Source of the DNA: a virus
IMG/VR virus record: IMGVR_UViG_3300027762_000009
Coordinates: 1-64,000 of that record
Length of the DNA: 64,000 bases
Direction: 5' to 3' (one strand)
Made by a program: the position numbers and the translations under genes
Notes under the pieces: generated by a model
What the model saw: only the letters and a program-made list of their open reading frames with translations
Told to the model about the DNA's origin: nothing
Database searches by the model: none
Part shown: positions 61,101 through 64,000 of the stretch, in pieces
How the letters are laid out: every line of letters begins with the position of its first letter
How positions within the stretch are numbered: position 1 is the stretch's first letter

Positions 61101-61940
61101 GGTAGCTGGGCACAAGTATACATGCAATTATCCACAGGGGATCATACGATTGAGTGTAGGTATACTAAAGATGGTAGCATAAACACTGCAGCAGATACTG
61201 CTTATATAGATAATATAGAAGTGTATGATGCCTCGTTTACACCAGCAAGTGAATTAACATCGGATGCTAATACATCTTTATTGCTATCAGGTAATGGTAC
61301 ACATGGTAGTAATACAATCAGTGATTCAAGTGGTACAACAAAAACTATGACATCTGTAGGAAATACTATTAATTGGAATAGTCCACAAAAATTTGGTACT
61401 GGCTGCTTATGGTTAACTGCTGGAGCTTATTTGCAAATAGCACATACTACTGACATGGATTTTGCCGCCAACAACTTTACTATCCACTGCTGGATTACTC
61501 CAAGTGCATTACCTGCTGCTAGTGCATATATGACCATTTTAGGTAAATGTTACACCACAACCGCTGGCCTATCCTGGTTAATAGAGATATATAATAATGC
61601 CGGTACTTACCGCTTTAGTATAAGATGGTCATATAATGGAACTACCACACAGCAACAAATTACAAACTATGCCTTCACCATAGGAACTAGATATCATATA
61701 GCAGTAGTAAGAAACGGAACTAATCTAGTAAGTTATGTTAATGGAGTTACATTAGCTACTACCGCTATAGGAACTAATGCCATATTTAGCCAAACAGACG
61801 CCAGACCATTACTTATTGGTGCTTTTTTTAATGGAACTAGTGCACCTAACCAAAAATTTGCCGGTTGGCTAGATGAATTAATTATTGAACGAAGTGCTTT
61901 ATGGACAGCCGACTTTACGCCACCTGTGGCCGAATATTAA
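58110..61940 (+). CDS. Tail fibre-like protein with LamG and carbohydrate-binding-type domains
   Basis: 1276 residues behind AGGAGGTGAAATT. LamG domains near 210-370 (GADDFTIECFLFP, GYLDEIRLSKGIARW), 693-907 (GAGDFTIETWIYP, GWLDDYRVTKGLARY) and 1053-1276 (AANNFTIHCWITP, GWLDELIIERSA). Between them are a CBM-like beta-sandwich (about 430-585), a KGTLWLKTSTKRWYFWDGSG segment and a MAM/CBM-like segment (911-1045). The three LamG units are related, showing duplication. A receptor-binding role is likely. Confidence 0.75.
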   Translation: MPNYRYTDNKVFNGDASMELDWWNDIGDVEVVDGGISGSNGRLFRIGPNSSMWQTFDDPNFTPSDIRVSGYVYLNNNEQELVEALIKYTIYYLDGTKGRYAVPLRINLANTVQGTIEGTSVTFYYFEDTLACDEDKKIDYLRIDIEVGDMSNGDEIDDPYTVLLLHMNGAQDSTDFIDSSLSEHIFTPNGAVKIDTSFYRFGGASGSFGTSKNISTPDSDAFHLGADDFTIECFLFPTSLGGYQGIMSHRTSASSNHGWAVGLYNSKLFFSYTTDGTTNKEYTFDTVLLTNQWYHLAWVRRGDTLYGYVNGLQQLTTVNIGTDTIFNSSEDFYVGKFNGGNQPITGYLDEIRLSKGIARWGEDFIPPVREYNTKITDPITNTNYMFLDDIAVNFNLGTTKSYGKNSEALIIDEYGLNTNYLKNFKNMVHNSQFEAYDADTLQPFYWTCSDALVKTTASAAFFATRSLQIPAGQHAIYDGTGVIDPHWYDSQLTRVSFYARSGTVRVELWDYSNPGTPVRFTLTDEAGYTGLYKDYTFADWHAGTGNSASRATVSFNPGSSTDVRIKFSNVGVAMSYIDGVILEPDFTKAWPSMYTDGPYSLSAAGIGIYVQDDEPTGYIIKKGTLWLKTSTKRWYFWDGSGWQITAGGGGEGVPGLYSGEPCVVSEVVDYSDMDTSVITTNDLVDTAVVSAISLNNLIVLLLHFNGNNFTQFFTDSSTYPKNIQGISNPYTMGNLSKYGAGSIYLDGTGDYITTPDHADFDFGAGDFTIETWIYPWTNLLSSRHLYNQYGASGTYCCYWTIDETSGVYTMLFRLSTSGANATSYSCTIPVLLPNTWYHLAVVRKSNFLYFFVDGNLYGYSNIGAVTLFNSSQTIVIGANTGGTEAFGGWLDDYRVTKGLARYFPNAPSSTEDFEDTDYTPWSITGDWDRTTVDKYAGTYSFASTNQGQHNTSSSAYFAITLTTTKWISLWYKVSSETADKLYIYLDGVVVVNGVGGAGSWAQVYMQLSTGDHTIECRYTKDGSINTAADTAYIDNIEVYDASFTPASELTSDANTSLLLSGNGTHGSNTISDSSGTTKTMTSVGNTINWNSPQKFGTGCLWLTAGAYLQIAHTTDMDFAANNFTIHCWITPSALPAASAYMTILGKCYTTTAGLSWLIEIYNNAGTYRFSIRWSYNGTTTQQQITNYAFTIGTRYHIAVVRNGTNLVSYVNGVTLATTAIGTNAIFSQTDARPLLIGAFFNGTSAPNQKFAGWLDELIIERSALWTADFTPPVAEY

Positions 61941-61951
61941 AGGAGGATATC

Positions 61952-63337
61952 ATGCCGAGAGAGATTATTAGAACAGATACTATACATTCTAAAAATGAAA
62001 TTACTTTATTTGGACATAAAAATAAGCCGAAGCAATTAATGAAAAATAAATATACAGTGCAGCTAATTGATGCCCTTACAGGAAAAATACAAGAACAGAT
62101 GGAAGCAGAAAATATGATAAGTAGTCACCATAATCTAATGTCAATTCAAGATCAATTTTTTCGCCCCCCATTTAGTAACAGTACTGGAAGAGTACCCGAT
62201 GTTAAAGGGTGGAATCATATTATATTAACTGACTGGACTGGGCCAGAAGATACTAATCTTAGCTACATGAAAGGGGATATAATAGGATATGCTTGGCGGG
62301 ATAAGTCGCATGCAGGCCTAAGTATATGGGAAGGTACTATAAACGACGCTGAATGTACCAAAGATGGACACTTTAATGTCACCCTAGTATTTGATTGGCC
62401 TACTCATGCAGCCAATGGTTCTTTTCAATCTATTTTTTGGTATCCTGCACAAACGGGCATTATAGATAATTATCAATATTTACCCACAGGGGCAAAAGGT
62501 ACTTATATTGCTCAAAGTGTACCTAACAGCCCCGGGAGTGATGGGGGCACCATTCATTTTGATGGAGATTGGATGTATTATACAAAAGGAGGTTATGTAT
62601 ATCGTTCCAAGAATACTACAGTTACTTCCTTTCAGCGTAGTATTACCGACTATGTAGAAACTTTAGCAAATTTAACTGCTACGGATAATACCCTCAAGGG
62701 TATCGGTAAAAGTGGCGATTATTGGTATGTATATGGTGATCAAAATGATAAAATATATAAATTTGACGCTAATTGGACCTTAATTACTTCTTGGAGTTTA
62801 TCCAATACTTATTTAAACTCTAGTTATCGTCCCTGGATTATGTTTAATGACAAAATACACACAATTAAATATAACTCAGCTACTGACTATACACTACATC
62901 GTTTTGCCTTAGATGGCACTCTTGAAAAATCAACTAATCTTTACAGAGCCGCAGGAGGTTTTTATAATTGGGGAGGTAAAGGTGACACACAGATAGGCTT
63001 AGTGGCTGATAGTACTAATTTAATAGTAGCAACTACACAGGCTGCTCCTACGAACTACACCTCCTACAGCCAAACAAAACAAATATTAGTGGTCGACCCT
63101 ACTACACATAATGTAATTTCGGATATGCCCGCCACTCTTGAAGGCGAAGCATACCCTTATGGTTTTACCTGGAATCCGAAACTAAAAATGTTCGAAGGAC
63201 CCCGACATGTAAGCTACCCCCAATTGTGGCCACAATCACACATAGTACTCCCATCAGCAATAACTAAAAATAATACACAGCTACTTAAAATAAGCTATAA
63301 TATTACATTGGATCCCACAGATTTACCAACAATATAA
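61952..63337 (+). CDS. Tail/appendage protein, possible receptor-binding
   Basis: ATG at 61952 behind AAAGGAGGATATC; an earlier in-frame start lies in the previous gene and is unlikely. 461 residues. Beta-rich with a propeller-like C-terminal half (WYVYGDQNDKIYKFDANWTL, repeated beta hairpins). No named family. Position among tail fibres suggests a receptor-binding or glycan-binding part. Confidence 0.65.
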   Translation: MPREIIRTDTIHSKNEITLFGHKNKPKQLMKNKYTVQLIDALTGKIQEQMEAENMISSHHNLMSIQDQFFRPPFSNSTGRVPDVKGWNHIILTDWTGPEDTNLSYMKGDIIGYAWRDKSHAGLSIWEGTINDAECTKDGHFNVTLVFDWPTHAANGSFQSIFWYPAQTGIIDNYQYLPTGAKGTYIAQSVPNSPGSDGGTIHFDGDWMYYTKGGYVYRSKNTTVTSFQRSITDYVETLANLTATDNTLKGIGKSGDYWYVYGDQNDKIYKFDANWTLITSWSLSNTYLNSSYRPWIMFNDKIHTIKYNSATDYTLHRFALDGTLEKSTNLYRAAGGFYNWGGKGDTQIGLVADSTNLIVATTQAAPTNYTSYSQTKQILVVDPTTHNVISDMPATLEGEAYPYGFTWNPKLKMFEGPRHVSYPQLWPQSHIVLPSAITKNNTQLLKISYNITLDPTDLPTI

Positions 63338-63359
63338 ATTAATCAAAGGGAGGGAGCAT

Positions 63360-63725
63360 ATGCAAGAAACGGGAGCGCAGTCGATAAATGAATTAATTAA
63401 CAAAACCAATAGTGAAATTATCTTGTTCTTTATCATTATTGCCATACTATTTCTTATTCTAGCAATTCCATTATCAAGAATCTTAATGGATAATAAAAGA
63501 AAAGGCAAAGAACAAGATATAAAAGCACAAAAATTACTTATTGATGTTATCAAAGGTAACTCTGATGTGATGAGTCAATTGAAAACTGTTCTAGAATCAA
63601 CAAATTCTAATTGTGCTAAATGTAAGGCAGAACAACTTATGTGCTTTAAAAGAATAGAGGATAAACAGAATGCGAACATGATTATACTAACTAAAATAGA
63701 AAATAGATTAGAACCAAAATTATGA
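63360..63725 (+). CDS. Membrane protein of holin/XhlA type
   Basis: 121 residues behind AAAGGGAGGGAGCAT. One strong membrane helix (IILFFIIIAILFLILAIPL, about 20-38), then a coiled, basic stretch and a CAKCKAEQLMC segment. Its position directly before the amidase fits a lysis-module membrane protein. Confidence 0.65.
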   Translation: MQETGAQSINELINKTNSEIILFFIIIAILFLILAIPLSRILMDNKRKGKEQDIKAQKLLIDVIKGNSDVMSQLKTVLESTNSNCAKCKAEQLMCFKRIEDKQNANMIILTKIENRLEPKL

Positions 63726-63739
63726 AAGGAGGTAATAAC

Positions 63740-64000
63740 ATGAAACATCGAGTGTACATTGCCGCATCGACTCAAAAGGAAAATGTTGGTGTAGGACAAT
63801 ACGGTAATGAGCAGGATAGGATGCAATTTCTAGCTAATAGAATTGTTTATTGGCTGAGTACACAAACAGGAAAATTTACAACCTTTAGAAATCAACCAGG
63901 TTGGTCTTTACAACAAACTATTAATGATTGCAATAAATTGGCTTGTCAGATCTTTATTGACAATCATACAAATGCGGGTCCATCAGGAGCGGACGGAACT
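63740..64000 (+). CDS. N-acetylmuramoyl-L-alanine amidase, cut by the window end
   Basis: ATG at 63740 behind GAAAGGAGGTAATAAC; 87 residues are present. MKHRVYIAASTQKENVG, EQDRMQFLANRI and FRNQPGWSLQQTINDCN followed by IFIDNHTNAG (a zinc-site His) are typical of the amidase_3 group used as phage endolysins. The remainder of the catalytic domain lies outside the window. Confidence 0.85.
   Translation, partial: MKHRVYIAASTQKENVGVGQYGNEQDRMQFLANRIVYWLSTQTGKFTTFRNQPGWSLQQTINDCNKLACQIFIDNHTNAGPSGADGT

Overview
This window is almost entirely the genome of a tailed (siphovirus-type) bacteriophage of a low-GC, endospore-forming Firmicute, most likely a Clostridia-type host. The evidence is dense, gene-packed, AT-rich DNA with AGGAGG-type ribosome binding sites, a full head-tail module, and sporulation-linked genes (an alpha/beta-type small acid-soluble spore protein, SpoVG, a sigma-70-family factor). 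No integrase, repressor or other lysogeny gene was recognised. The window starts inside a gene end (1-96) and ends inside a muramoyl-alanine amidase gene (63740-64000), so it is probably cut from a circular or circularly permuted genome slightly longer than 64 kb.

Layout. (1) 1-4025, + strand: end of the late module, with tail/appendage proteins, a secreted papain-like protease and a small membrane protein, closed by a terminator. (2) 4118-4549: a spore-protein gene with a forespore-type promoter candidate and a bidirectional terminator. (3) 4560-25902, all - strand: the early/replication block. It holds B12-dependent ribonucleotide reductase with an intein, a ThyX-like protein, a uracil-glycosylase/DNA polymerase A fusion, a complete preQ0 pathway (folE, queD, queE, queC) with a DpdA-like DNA-guanine transglycosylase, MazG-like and DUF3310 proteins, a DUF669/Sak4-like recombination pair, a PD-(D/E)XK nuclease, an SNF2 helicase, SpoVG, a RuvC-like resolvase, a sigma factor, an HNH nuclease and a tandem-HTH protein. 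(4) 25903-26257: divergent control region with two outward copies of a phage promoter around a foldable element. (5) 26258-31958, + strand: ribbon-helix-helix protein, ATP-dependent DNA ligase, primase-polymerase/D5-type helicase and unknown small proteins. (6) 31959-37147: sparse accessory region with small unknown genes on both strands, two more tandem-HTH proteins, an iteron-like array (possible origin), repeated GC-rich noncoding islands and many short duplications. (7) 37148-64000, + strand: terminase small subunit, terminase large subunit split by a group I intron carrying an HNH nuclease, portal, decoration proteins, ClpP-type prohead protease, major capsid protein, connectors, major tail protein, tail chaperones with a -1 frameshift, tape measure, LamG-rich tail proteins, a holin-like protein and the amidase.

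How it fits together. The preQ0 genes and the DpdA-like enzyme predict 7-deazaguanine-modified phage DNA, which would resist host restriction. Reductase, ThyX-like, MazG-like, polymerase, primase-helicase, ligase and recombination genes form a largely self-sufficient replication set. The spore-related genes suggest the phage DNA can persist in, or interfere with, sporulating cells. Six promoters share an unusual extended sequence that may define one phage regulon.

The least explained signal is a dispersed, orientation-specific 10-mer, (A/C)ACTGGTACG. I count 17 exact copies, plus near-copies, on both strands in genes and intergenic DNA, often as inverted pairs. It is independent of reading frame, so selection appears to act on the DNA or RNA itself. 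A second unexplained feature is a roughly 350-nt heavily structured transcript candidate at 16257-16612. All functional calls are from reading the sequence; no database search was possible.
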